Source of the DNA: Diplodia intermedia | Taxonomy: Eukaryota > Ascomycota > Dothideomycetes > Botryosphaeriales > Botryosphaeriaceae | Length of the DNA stretch: 64,000 nucleotides | Direction: 5' to 3' | Assembly: GCA_021495925.1 (NCBI GenBank) | Contig: JAKEKT010000002.1 | Span: 124,001-188,000 of the forward strand | Shown: positions 34,542 to 46,279 of the stretch, in pieces | Numbering within the stretch: position 1 is the stretch's first letter | Layout of the letters: each line of letters begins with the position of its first letter | Notes under the pieces: model-generated | Database searches by the model: none | Seen by the model: only the letters and a program-made list of their open reading frames with translations | What the model was told of the DNA's origin: nothing | Position numbers and translations under genes: made by a program

Positions 34542-34903
34542 GGGCATGATGGGCAGAGACTCGAGCAGCGCTGGGGGGAACGGGCGCGCGGAGTGCGGAG
34601 TGGTGCCGGGCGAGTGGCGTGGTGGTGCTGAGGACAATGGGCGCGTGTCGAGCGTTGGAGCTTTCTCGTCGTAAGGTTGGACGTTCACGGCTGCTTCCGC
34701 CGCGCTGGCTGATCCGCGGGGCAGGCGCGCGCTAGCGCCTCACCGCCTTGGCCCCAACAGCTGCAGCTGCGCGACGTACCTGCCCTCGCAACCTCAGGCT
34801 ATCGCAAGCTTCCAGTTTGCGGCGCTGTCGCCAACCGAATGCCCTGCTCCACTATCGCCATCTGCCCTGTCTTGATTGACCTGCCTCTTGTCGCCGCGCA
34901 AAC
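34542..34903. promoter_or_regulatory. Shared TFIIS/EAF6 promoter region
   Basis: A 362-bp head-to-head gap, GC-rich, with no clear core-promoter element. Part of it (up to 34688) is an open extension of the TFIIS frame. Function is inferred from position. Confidence 0.35.
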
Positions 34904-35637
34904 ATGACGGAAAACGCGCCACCGGCCGACGCGCAGCCCAATGCGAACTCGGAGGCCACGCGCGGCATGCCATACTACGAGAAGCTGCGGCGCGACCTGC
35001 GCGAGGCCCTGGCGAAGAAGCGCGTACTTGACGCCACCCTGGTTGGTTGACACGTCCGGGCAGCCTTGGAGCGCGGGTCGACTGACAGCTGGCCAGAACA
35101 CCATCGAAGAGAACATATACCGCGCCGAGACAGGCTACCTCGAGGAGACGAGCGCTGGCAATATAGTGAAGGGCTTCGACAACTATATAAAAGGCTCGAC
35201 CGCCTCTACGGCTGGCGGTGCTGGCGCAGGTAACGCTGCGCGCCGGAAGGCTGCCATCAACGACCAGGATCGCATATTCAGCCGAAGCTCACAAAGCTTT
35301 CTCATGAATGTACGCCTTCTTCTGTTGAACAGCCCCGCCGTGACCAGAGACCGTTGCACGCGGGCATCTTCTTGCACGAGTTGTGCTGATGCAAACGACA
35401 AGGACCGCGATAGCTAACGCGGCTGCTTACCAGGACTCACCCGGTCCGACGTCTGCGCAAACAACGCCCTCGCATGCTCCCACTCCAACATCGTCTTTCC
35501 CCGGCGCTAGCAATCATCCAACACCCGGTAGCACCACGAGCAAGGCGACTAACAAGAAGCGTCCGTCAGCCAAGGACGACGAGGATACCGATGGAAAGCC
35601 AAACAAGAGAGGAAAGATCACGTATGGGAGGGACTAG
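34904..35637 (+). CDS. EAF6: EAF6, subunit of NuA4-type histone acetyltransferase
   Basis: Three exons, 34904-35041, 35097-35309 and 35434-35637, all phase 0, give 184 aa. The signature is YEKLRRDLREALAKKR followed, after splicing, by IEENIYRAETGYLEET and AGNIVKGFDNYIKG, the conserved core of Eaf6. Eaf6 is a small scaffold subunit of NuA4 and NuA3 acetyltransferases and uses this coiled coil to bind its partner subunit. The C-terminus is low-complexity Ser/Pro/Thr, then a basic KKRPSAKDDED and PNKRGK stretch that could be nuclear targeting. The first donor is GTTGGT, weaker than the others. I chose the acceptor CCAG at 35096 rather than CAG at 35088 because only it keeps the frame. Confidence 0.92.
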
Positions 35638-38600
35638 ACGCTCGACATGACTGTACAATATGAATTGGCGTTCCGGGCACGGAAAACGCGGCGTTTGGGA
35701 GGACAACTGTAACCATCATCTGCGAGTACGATACCCCGGAAGAGGCAGAAGATCAAAAGTTCGTGACTGCGAAGCGAAGAGGATCCACGAGGACTCGGAC
35801 CATGAATGATATCATACATCGCATTGCCTGGAGTCCTGGGGAAATGGGAGCGACATGACATGTGAAGAACGGAGGGCCCACGACCCGAGCAAGCCGATGA
35901 TTGCGTCGTCAAGCCTCGACCCCAAATAAACTTGAAATGACAGCATGAAAGGGGCCACGATGCCAGCGCTGTGGATGCGAAGCTGCTCTGGGCGCAGCGT
36001 GCGCGAGGCCGTGGTCGTTCACTCATCAGGGGAGCCACAATGATGTAGAATCACAGCAACGAGTGGGTCACCACATGATCCCGTGTACCTGGTCTGTCCA
36101 CGACGCGAGATACGCTCGTCTCATTTCGCCGGGGTGGCTGGGACCCTGAGGACTGGTGACAGCCAGCACAGCCAGCAGCAGGAGCACGGAGTCAGCACGA
36201 GCACTTGCGGTGGTGATGATCCTTTCCAATCCAGCGCGTCTTCTCCGAGTGAAGCCGCACGCACGCCCCCGCCCACACCAACCCACCTCTGTCTCCCCTT
36301 CCGTGCAGCGGCTGGACCAGGATGGGGGCAAGAGCCCACACAGCGTTGCAAGAGCCAAGTTTTCTGTCGCTGCTAGGGCCATTTCCGTTTCCAGCATCCT
36401 TGTGTGCACCAATCGAGCAAGTGACCCGCCTTTCATATCGGTCGTACCTGGCGATCACCTCGTGGCTCTGCTGGGACCAGTGCTGCGCGTTTTCAACACC
36501 CCTAAACCATGTCTACGCTGCCCGGAAGGTAAATAGGGCGGGCACTATGGCCATCTGGACCGCCAAGCAGCACGAGCATAAGCAGAAGCGCCGATCCATC
36601 TGGGGAGCCTCAAATCACACAACAGCCTCGCCTATGGTTCCGACACGCTTCCCGATGTGCGACGGTGCACCGGCGCGGCGGCTGTCTGGGGCTCATCTCC
36701 CCGAGTGAGGGCCGCATGCAGGCGAAAGAACAAGTGCCAATCCTTGCTATCAAAGGAATGGGATGGCGGCAGCTCGGGAAGGACAAGCGCCAGGCCACGA
36801 GATCCAAAACGAACAAAGCCCAGCCGCAGGGGAGTCCTGATTTCTGCACGGCCCGCCGGCGTCCAACGGCGGTCAAAGCGTCTCCACTCTCCCGCCAAAG
36901 GAGAGGCCGACCACGTGAAAAGAGGTGCTTTCACGCCCCAGTCAACATCCCTGCCATCCCCCAGCTACATACCGTCTACTTTTTTTTTTTCCCTCGATCG
37001 CGAGCAAATAAGGCAAAGGCAAGGCAAAGTGACAGATTTGCACGGCTTGTCGGATGCCCCGAGCGCAGCAGGCCCCATCCCCCAGCATGCTCCACGGCAC
37101 AGCATGGCACCACAGAGCTGGCAGGCACACCACCATCTCATGATTCCAGCAGGGGGAAGGATTCTAGAGAAGAACTGGGAACATCACGGGGAGCATCCGA
37201 GCCGCGAGCGGCTGACTTCTTCGCCCGAACGACAGCTGCCCAAAGCCGGTTCCTGGTCCGCACACCCAACCAGCGCGGCGGGTTTGCGGGAGCTCCAAAG
37301 GGGAGCCGGAGGAGCGTCGCGGAAGAAAAGTCTATTCTCCAGTGTTAACCGCAGCCGTTCAACCATTGCGGCGGTGCGCCGTGGAAATGCCGTGTTGGTG
37401 CCTCATCACGGATGGGGGGACGGTGGCAAAGCATAGCGGCAGGCAGACACATGCCCGAGCTACGGCACCGGGGGACATGTGCATTTGCCATCTCCCCTCT
37501 TCCTCTGAGCCGTCCCCTCCTCGGCCCGAGCAATGGGCGAGAGGGAATAGCAGTTGGTGGAGCCCGTGCGGTGGGAGTTGCGCTTGATTCCACCACGGCC
37601 CATGTCGCATGCTGTAGCGCGCCTCCCGCCGCCCAGTGGACTGTAGCAGAAGTACAAAGAATTGAAACATGAGGCCGCAAAATGCCTCGTCTGGAGACGG
37701 CGCTTCAGACTTCGTGTTTCAGGTGCTGGGGCTGGGGCTGCTTGCGCGTAAGCATCGCCACCGCAACGACCCCTCCTACTAATAGACCAACTAATAGGCG
37801 ATTTGTAAAATGCTCATGTCTCGCCTCAACCAACACGACGGCAGAGGAGCGGGGCGTTAAGCAGCGATGATTGGGGCGACGGTGCGGCGCGCGGCGCGGC
37901 AGCCCCAGAGAGGCACCGACAACAGTCCCGAAGGCCTGCCGCCGCTTGGCCGAGCCGACGCTCCCCGGCCGCATTCGCTGTCTCATGCAGTCTTCGCTAG
38001 TAGGGGCCCAGGAATCGCTGTGAGGAATGTGGAGGCTAGCATTTTGCTTGCCTGGGAGAGGGGCGGGCGTTGGAGCACAGCGCGCTAGCGGCGTTAGCTT
38101 CGACCGCTCAGTATTGAGTACGTACCGCACGGAGCGCACCAATCCCGGCCAGTCCGCTGGCCAACCAACAAGCCACCACAAGTCAGCGCCGCAGTCGCCG
38201 TCGTCGCCGCTGCCGGGCTGACCGGAAGTGGGAGCAAGAAACGCCAGCCGCCGCTGCCCATGACAGTGGCAGGGCTCCAAACCCAAACGCTAGGCCGGAC
38301 GTGGTTTAGCGCCATCGAAGCCCGCCAGCCCGCCCGCCCCCGACGCAGTGCGGCGGAAACAGCTCTCTCCTCCCAGACGTCCGAGCGAAAGCCCGATGTA
38401 ACCCCATTCGCGGCCCATGGCCTGTGGGCAAAAAAAGGCGCTGGCGCTGGCGCTGGGCTCCATCCGCCAGCCTCGAGCGCCCGCTCCGCGCGCCGGCGTT
38501 CGGAGACGCGAGGACAAAAATAATCAAAAATCCATCGGAGATGGCTTGCACAAGAGGTCTAGAGAGAACACGCAGGACCGGGGGCGTTGGTAACTGCTTG

Positions 38601-41600
38601 CGCCGACAAACACGCCGAGGAGCAAGAAGGAGCCACATCACGACCGAGACCGCGACAGTTAGCGGCGCCCCGGCGGCGCGGTAGACAGCAGCGGTAGTCA
38701 GAGAGCAAGAGTAGTGGTGAGCAGAAGAGGGTGGAAAGGGGAAAAGGGAACGGGCAAAAAGTGATCAATCTCATGGGAGTTACACCAACCCTGCCTTTCC
38801 ATGCAGCAACATCCATCGTCATCACGTTCCCCCCCTCCCCGGCCCCGCGGCCAGCCAAGAGCCGGCCAGCCAGCATTTTCTGCCGTCCCGGCCAACCAGC
38901 GTCCGCCACCCACGAAACCCCAACCGCCGCCCTCTCCCATCTGACCCGACGACGGGAATTAGCTGGCTGGCTGCAGCGGAGAGCCCACACACACCCACCA
39001 CCCCTTGAGTCTTCAGCCGTCGCTTCCTCACCGTCCTTATTCTGCCTAAACTTGACGTCGTCCCTCGTCATTGGCCCAGCTGGTCCCGTCGCGCCAGCGG
39101 TACGGTATTGTTCCCAACCCAACCTGCTGACCTCTGTGTCCCCTCCCCGTCTCCCCGCCGGCTCCCCCTGCCCTTAGGCCGCGCAGGCGGGAAAGAAGAA
39201 AGGAAGCTCTGAACCCCAACCCAAACAAACACACCTCCCCGAGCAGTAGTAGTAGCAGCAGCAGCAGTAGTAGTGCCACCCACACCCCCCCCCCACCCCT
39301 TCCCGCCGTGCAGCGCATGAACAACGAACGCCAGCTTGCAGCCGGCGGCGGTGTGCATCACGTTGCACACCGGATTTTCTGCTAATTATGCACCAACGGC
39401 GCGAAGCAAAGCCCCCATGCAATGGGGTTTTTCGCATTGCGGCAAACTGACATTCCGCATCTTGCTTCCTTCCTTCCTCGCGCCGCACTACTTGCTCTTA
39501 CTTTCTCTACTCTCTCCTTTATCGTGCATACACCTTTTTCGCCCATGGTTGCACCCCGCTAAGGCAGCTTGATCCCTGCGGCGGCAAAGAAATAGCTTTC
39601 AACGTGTGTGTGCTGCTGCTGCTGCTGCTGCGGGAGGCGAAGTGGTCACGCACTGCCATTGTCCGTTCTCAACCCCTCGGTTCTATCTGCGAGAAATCAG
39701 AAGACTCTGTCTGATCATATGAGCTGTGTGTGGACACGTTGACGCTTGCTTCCCCGACTTTTGCTTGAGCCGCGTCAGAAGAGTATGTAGATGCAGCAGC
39801 AGCAGTTGCGCTAGCGGCTGCTGCAGGCAAAAAGCATCGAATCAAAAATCTCCCACCTCCCAGACGACAATGCCGCACGTGCCACATAAACAGCCGCCCG
39901 CACTTGCAGCAGCAGCAGCAGCAACAGGTGCTTGCATTCGCTCACATCCTTGCAACCTTGTTAACTAGCCGGGCTAAACCGACTAGAACCATGTACGCAG
40001 CATGCAGTCGCCCCCCGGGACACCGACATGAGGAAGTGCGTCACGGGGAAGGAAGAGCAAAACCATGTTCTGCAGCCAGACAACCACGGAAGCCAGAGAC
40101 GTCAGCAGCAGCGGGACATGTGGGCGGAGGAGCCAGCGACTACCGAGGATGACTTTGTTGGATGACGGAAGCGGCGGGAGGATGGGGAGGGGGCAGAGCA
40201 GTTGGTTAGTCCGTGGGTTGTACGAAAAAGCAACAAAAAGAAACTTGGAAGGCTAAGCTGCTGGGCGACCCAGCACGCACGCAGCAGCACCCGCGCCCGC
40301 TCACATCTGGCTGGCTGTTTAGCGGCGAACGGCTGATATTCAGGGTCTTCCGGCATCGTCTGGCATGGCGTCTTGCCGGTTGGCTGACGGGGGTGATGAC
40401 GAATGGGGTGGCTGGGAGCAGCAGTAAGCAGCGGGAGCAGCAGGGCAGTGGCGGGCGAGAAGATCCGGCTCGTGTCGTGCGTTTCCTGTCAGGTTGGTCC
40501 GTCGGCAGATTTTTTTGATTTAGTGCTCTTCCAGCCTGCTTCCCGCCTGGTCATTGGGGATTGGTGGTGAAGGGGTTGGGCATGTGTAGTGAGAGCGAGG
40601 GTGAGGGATGCCCCAGCTCCGCCCGCAGATGTGCTTACGCCAGCCGAACTGCGCCAAGCTGCGCCGCCGACGCCATAGCGCATGGACGCCGGTAGAGAAG
40701 GGGAAGAAATGCCCAGGTCCTGTCAACCATCCTCGAACGTCTGTCGCGTCTCCCATCGCAACGGGAAGAGAGCAAAAGGCGGCTAGTTGCAGATGTGTCG
40801 ACGCCTCCCGAGAGGCGAACATTCGCAGCAATAGAAAATAAAAGGGCCGTTAGGGATGACGACGGCCGTCCAGGCTCATGCCAGTTTCCCTGCTTATTTT
40901 CGTGAAGACGGAGCGCTTGAGCGATTATGACGGATGGTGCCCTCGTTCTCCTCTGCCGCGAATCGTGGATTTGGCCGCTGGATCTGTTCGTGTTTGGCCC
41001 AGCTCGGCCCGCGACTGGAGCAATGTGGATGAAACTTCTGCCGCCCGTCGCATACGCGATTCCGGGGCTGCGGGTTCGCCGCGGCGGGCGTAGAGGTTGA
41101 AACCTCGTGTTGCAATATGGAGAGACGGGGTGGCAATAGGGCCTCGAGTTCGTATATTCGAGGTTGAGCTTCCGTTTGATGTCGGGTCGGGTGGGTGCTA
41201 GTGGGTAATGCGCGCGCGGGCAGAGGCGGGTGGGAATTGCGCGTGGGCTGCCAGCGGAACGGCGGGCGGCCGGGGGACTGTGCTGGTGTGTGTGCCGTGA
41301 CAGGCACGGAGCGGAAGACACAGGGTGGCCAAGATTTCCATCTAGCCGGATGCATTGGTGGGAGCGCGCACGGGCCAGCCGGCAGCAGATGCAGGTGGGC
41401 CGGCCGTTGCGGCTGTGGGCAGGTGCGACTGCTCCCCGTCGCAGCCCGCCAGTTGCAAGGCCCGCTGCAGTTGAAACACGTCGGCTGCGGCGTGGGAGAG
41501 AGCAAGAGGCGGAGCAGCTGGCGGACAGCAAGGAGGGTCCGCCGTTAGGGGACGGGTTAGGAGGAGTTGCTCGAAGCAGCAAGTGCCAGCCCGTCAGGCA

Positions 41601-42876
41601 CCCAGAAACCGGTCAGAAGAAAGTGGAGTTGACGTGCTTGTCCGCCGCGCTTGGTCGCAAATGCAAGTGATTGTGATGGTTGATTAGTCGATTGACGCTG
41701 GGGCGCCATCGTGGCGCCAGCCGTTGATGTCCTTGCGCTTCAGCGGCGGCGCCGCCGCCGCGCCCGCTCCGCGCATGTGGGTGCCGTCGCCGGAAAGCGC
41801 TGAGAGGGACCGGAGCGCACCCCGGCGCCCGCGGCTGGCACACGAGCGGCGCTGACGAGTCCCCACGAGGCGAGGGGGGAAGGGGTGCATTCGTGCTGGA
41901 CGCCTGAGCAAGAGGTAGGAAATTGTCAGATTAAACCCGAAACGACTGGCCAGGGCAGCCAGGCCATGCATGCAGATGCGGTAGTCGACGAGAGAAGGGG
42001 CGCGCAGGAGACAGCCATGTTTTGCAATAGTATCCTTCGGTATTATTCGTTGAGCGAGCGTCATGAGCCTACAGGCGGCGGGCTCTCTATCGCCACGCCC
42101 CGGCTCCATGCAAACGCCCCAGTAGCTGTAACTATCTGTATAGCATCCTCCCAGTAGTCCGTCCATACAAACACCAACCAGTCCGTCCGGTTCCGTATGC
42201 CAAACCGGTGCTTCCTATATCGTACAAGGGACGCGCACCATAACCCTGAGAGAGATCCATCCTAATGTACGGCTCCAGCAGCGCCTAGGCTGACATGAAA
42301 GCGAGCGAGCGCCGTGTCGAGACAGGGCGTGCAAGTTCATCGCCGGCAGAAAGTGACAAATGAAAACAAGCAGCAAACGAGCCGACGGAAGTATTAATAC
42401 AGCGGTAAAAAGGAAACCCCGTGCGTATGTGAAAGTCCCAGAGGAAATGGACGCTGCAGTAAACAGTCATGTGAACGCCTTTCTACAATCCCACCAGAAA
42501 ACGCCGGCCTGCTTCCTATGCTCCCGGATCCTCATACACGTGAGAATTGCCGCAGAGACATGGCAATAGAAAAGAACCGCAGGAAATGGAAACCATACAC
42601 CATGGGGTATAAAAAGTAGCGACCGTCTAGAAGATGAACGGTGTCTCTCCTGGATGTAGAAAAGAAAAAGAAAATCGAAAAGTCGCAAGAGAAAACGCGG
42701 AAGCGGGATATCTCGAGAGGAAAAGACACAACCGCAGTGACGACACTTTTGAGAAGAAAAAAGGTATCAGACAGGCCCGAGACAGATGGCACAAAGGTGG
42801 GTGCTCGACTGAACGCCGTGTCGCGAAAAAACCGTCATCCGAAAGGCGCGCAAAAGTGGATTCCGCAAGAGGTAAA
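35638..42876. other. Gene-poor region of 7.2 kb
   Basis: Between the 3' ends of EAF6 and the C2H2 factor. The left part (to about 36.4 kb) and right part (from about 42.3 kb, A-rich on the plus strand) look like UTR or ordinary spacer. The middle is GC-rich with overlapping open frames on several strands at once, the pattern of chance frames in GC-rich DNA; the longest are 36657-37436 (+) and 40635-41582 (-). None has a family motif. Triplet repeats lie at 39.2-39.9 kb. A non-coding transcript cannot be judged from sequence. Confidence 0.5.
39244..39927. repeat. Cluster of CAG/CTG triplet runs in non-coding DNA
   Basis: Four short runs fall within 700 bp: mixed AGT/AGC triplets at 39244-39274, CTG x7 at about 39611-39631, CAG x4 at 39793-39805, and CAG x5 with an interruption at 39906-39927. 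None lies in a supported coding frame. Confidence 0.8.
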
Positions 42877-44065
42877 TCAGTTCTCCTCGGGAGACGGCTG
42901 GTCGCGCTCGCCCTTGTGGACCTTCCTGTGTCTCCTCAGATTCGAGACGACGGAGAAATGGCGACCGCAGCCCTCAACCTCGCAAGCGAATGCTACTCTA
43001 CATGTCAGTCGCAAGTAAATTAAAACGAGTTGGGTATGGACATGACTCACGCTTTTCGCCCGTGTGGCTGTACATGTGGGTCTGCAGGGAGCTTGGGCGC
43101 GTGAATCGCTTGTCGCAAACTTTGCACTTGTGCTTCTTCTGCGAGCTCGACGAGACCTTGGAGCTGAACTGGCCCATCATAGACTGCGGCGCCGGGGGCA
43201 GGTTGGTGCCGACCAGGGCGGAGGGTCGGGGTAGAGTCCTCGACGACATGTCGCCAACAGACTCGGAAGCGGAGCTGTAGTCGGTGACGGACGAGTCGGC
43301 GACGGAGCTGACGGAGCCGTTGTAGTAGGACGGGTAGGTGCTGGCGGAAGAGATGGAAGAGTGTGCAGAGTGGGTGGCGGGGAAGCCGTAGGAGTCGGTC
43401 GAGGAGCGCGGGTTCTGGTTGCCGTAGATATTCCTGGGAGTGATATCCTGGCTCATGGCGACCATACCCCGGCTAGCGTCGAGTGCGTCGCTGAAGCTGC
43501 TGCGCTGCTGCTCTGCGTTCATCCTGCTCATATAGTCAGCCAGGCTGCTCTGGCGTTGCCGCTGGTAGTCGGCGGTGGCGGAGGGTACTAACGGCTGCGA
43601 GGGCCGGCGGGCCAGGTCCTGCTGGTAGTTGTATGCGGGGGCGGCAGCCCTGTTGTAGTCCATCGAGTACTGCGGCGCCGAGGTAGGCGCGTAGGTGGGA
43701 GCAGTGGGAGAGGCGGAAGCAGCGTAGGTGGCCCCATACGGCCTCGACGTGTTCATGAGATCTTGCGACATGCCAAGTGAGTTTTGCTGTTCGTACATTG
43801 CATCTGAGAGACAAGTACCTGCTCCGAGAGAAGGCGCGCTGACGGGGACGCTGGAGTAGGGCAGAGAAACAGTGGTCGGGCGGACGGGCGCCGCGGTGGT
43901 GGTTGCCATGGTGGGCGTGGAGCCGAGAGTGGTAGGGTACAGTTGCGGCGGCGCCGTCGGGGCAGAGACCCAAGGGTTGGTGAATTGAGGACCGGGGAAG
44001 CGCATCGTGTCAAAGCCCAGGCCGTTCACCTGGTGCTGTTGCCGGTTGTCGACTGCCATGGCCAT
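42877..44065 (-). CDS. Two-finger C2H2 transcription factor, FlbC-like
   Basis: Two exons, 44065-43051 and 42992-42877, with a 58-bp intron, give 376 aa. The splice joins HTGEK to PFACE in the linker between the two zinc fingers. Finger 1 is CKVCDKRFTRPSSLQTHMYSH; finger 2 is CEVEGCGRHFSVVSNLRRHRKVH (written here as family-type motifs with C2H2 spacing). About 300 residues before the fingers are Ser/Tyr/Pro/Ala-rich and disordered, as in activation regions. The length and the C-terminal pair of fingers fit the FlbC family of conidiation regulators in Aspergillus. I recognise this from memory, without alignment, so the symbol is left empty. Two ATGs (44065, 44059) are adjacent. The acceptor at 42993 is the second of two close TAGs; the first would introduce a stop. 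The gene sits alone between two large gene-poor regions. Confidence 0.88.
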
Positions 44066-45512
44066 GGTCGAGGAAGTAAGGGTGCGGAGATATGTATCGC
44101 GGTGTAGAGGGACAGGAAGGAGTGGAAGAGAGCAAGACGGTGCCGTGTAGCAGGGTGAAACACAGGTCCAGTAAGGTTTGCGAAACGTGGAGGAAGACGA
44201 TCACCTCGCACGACGATACGCGGGATCAGCGGAGCTTTTGAAGGTGTCGACGGTGGGCAGGAACCCCGGCTTGGGCAGGCTGCCGTTGGGGGTAATGATT
44301 TGCTCGTAGGAGTGCCGATCTTGGGGCCACGCTGGACGGACCCAACCGCTTCGACGGGTAAGCTCAGGGCTCGCGGTATGACGACGGTCGAGAGGATGGC
44401 TGTTTCAGGTGTGCCCTGAGTGTGGGGAATGCGTGGCGGACAGCGCGCGAGGAGAAGTCGCAACAAAGGAAGCAATGATGCGAAGGGGGGCGACTGTTGC
44501 GGCGAGTGATGATCGAGTACTTAACAGCGTGGGAGCTGGGTTTGATTTGGGGGTTCGCGCGCGGCAGGAGGAGTGCAGATCGGAGGAGCAGAGGGGCTCT
44601 GGGAGGCGGGCCGTTTGGCAGATAATAAGTTTGGCAGCGCAGCGGTGCGATGGCCGTGGGCGCGGTTGTTACGTCGTCGCTGATGACATCGTAGGGACCG
44701 CGCACAAGCGAGCGGACAAGAAAAATGGCTTGAAGCCACCGCAGTCGGCGCCTGCGGGGTCCCTGCAACGCGCGCCGGGCAGGCCAAGCGCTGCGCGCCC
44801 GACATCCCTGCCCGCTGAAGTGTGGGGGAGACAAAGCCCGCGACTCAGGCCGCGCTAGAGCAGCAATTAGCACCGCTGCGCCGCCCTGGCCGACGCCTGC
44901 CCCGCGCGCTCACGCGCCCAATGGCGGCGTGCGCGGTGGGCCGCGCTGCTCGAACGGCGGATAGGGCGTGAGGCCGGGGGCACGCTTCGGGCTAGCTCTA
45001 TCTGTGCCCTCCTGAAAAGAGACACCAGCGGCCGCAAACAGTGCGTGCGGCTACGCCTGTAGCGGCGCACGGGCGCGCCAGTTAAATCTCCGGCCCAGCG
45101 GCGAGGCAGCGCGGTGGGCGCTCGTTTTGCGCGGCATTCCTCACGCTGCGCCGCCCTCCCCCCAGGCTCTGCGACCCAGTGCTCAGGTGCCCCAGCGGGC
45201 ACCGTTGGAGCCTGGAGCCCCTGATGCTCCCGCAGCGCATGGCGTGGGTTTGCAAGCCCGGCCGCGTTTGATCGCCTGGCGGCACGGCCGCCGCAGCAGT
45301 CACGAGCTGGTGGCCCGCGCAGCAGCTTTAATCTCAATCTCAGCGGCGGCAGGGGGCGCGTCCGAGCGAGGAATGCGGGACGGCCAATGGGGCCCGCGCG
45401 AAACGCAGGACGGCGGCGAGCTGCCCGGGATGCCTCATTTCCTGCTGGGAGACGTGCCTGGCGCCCGCGGGCCTGGCGGTGTGCGTCGCGCGGCCGCGGC
45501 CAATCACGCCGC

Positions 45513-45525
45513 CGCGCGCGCGCGC
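45513..45525. repeat. Alternating CG tract
   Basis: Thirteen bases of strictly alternating C and G within a CpG-rich stretch. Such tracts can adopt Z-DNA. Confidence 0.6.
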
Positions 45526-46220
45526 TGCTCGAGCCGTGGTTGCGCGGGAGGCAGCGAGCCCTCTGGTGGTGACGACGCCCTCAAGCTGCAGTAGCGCCGA
45601 GCAGCGTCCATACTCCACACGCCTAGTGACGCCTGCTGGCTGGCGAGCCCTTGCCCTTGCCTTGGCCCGGGGGCGCTCGAGGGCCCCTCCCTCACCTGCG
45701 TCGCCATGTTCGTCATAACTCACCCTCGTGCGCGCGCGCTGGGCCAACGGCGATAAGTGGTGGCTCGGTGGCTGCTCTGCCGGGCGTGCTGCGCTGTCCG
45801 CTGCGCGATGACGCCACGCCCGCGCTGCTGGGCCGCAGCGTCTCACGTCCACGCCTCCGCAGGCTGACTCTGGCGCGCTGAGGCAAGCACGGCCGCCTCG
45901 GCCAGCAGTATGCTTGAGGAAAGCGGCCTTACGTCACTGCCGCGCTGAGACAGATGACACCCATCCTTTGCATTGCAATAATGTCCCCTCTGCTGGCCGT
46001 CTCCACCCGCTGCACCCTGCGCCCACGTTTCAACCAAGCCCCCCAGCCGCGCCGGCCTGGCTGTCTCGCGGAATGGCGTCTTAGAGTTATTCGCTAGCTG
46101 CGCTGCGCCGTGGCTCCGCCCACGCCTCGCAATTCGCGGGTGACAGCAGCGCCGTCGATCGGCCTCAGGCGCCGCCATCCCTGTGGACCCTGCAGGCGGA
46201 CGCTCAGGGCTCGCGCTCCA

Positions 46221-46279
46221 TGCAAGTGCAGGTGCAAGTGCAAGTGCACCCTCGCCCACGCCCACGCCCACGCCCACGC
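46221..46279. repeat. Two adjacent hexamer minisatellites
   Basis: TGCAAG-type hexamers (five copies, two variant) at 46221-46250 are followed at 46254-46279 by four GCCCAC hexamers plus two bases. Frames read through them, but no gene is supported. Confidence 0.85.

Noticed and set aside
36657..37436. Open frame of 259 codons on the plus strand in the 7.2-kb gap
   Set aside because: Overlaps another 227-codon plus-strand frame over the same bases; no motif, and composition is that of chance frames in GC-rich DNA.
39244..39927. Regularly spaced repeats considered as a CRISPR-like array
   Set aside because: Triplet runs only, no conserved repeat-spacer structure, and the host is a eukaryote.
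40635..41582. Open frame of 315 codons on the minus strand
   Set aside because: Arg/Pro/Ser-rich throughout with no domain, while frames on the plus strand are also open. Typical of GC-rich non-coding sequence.
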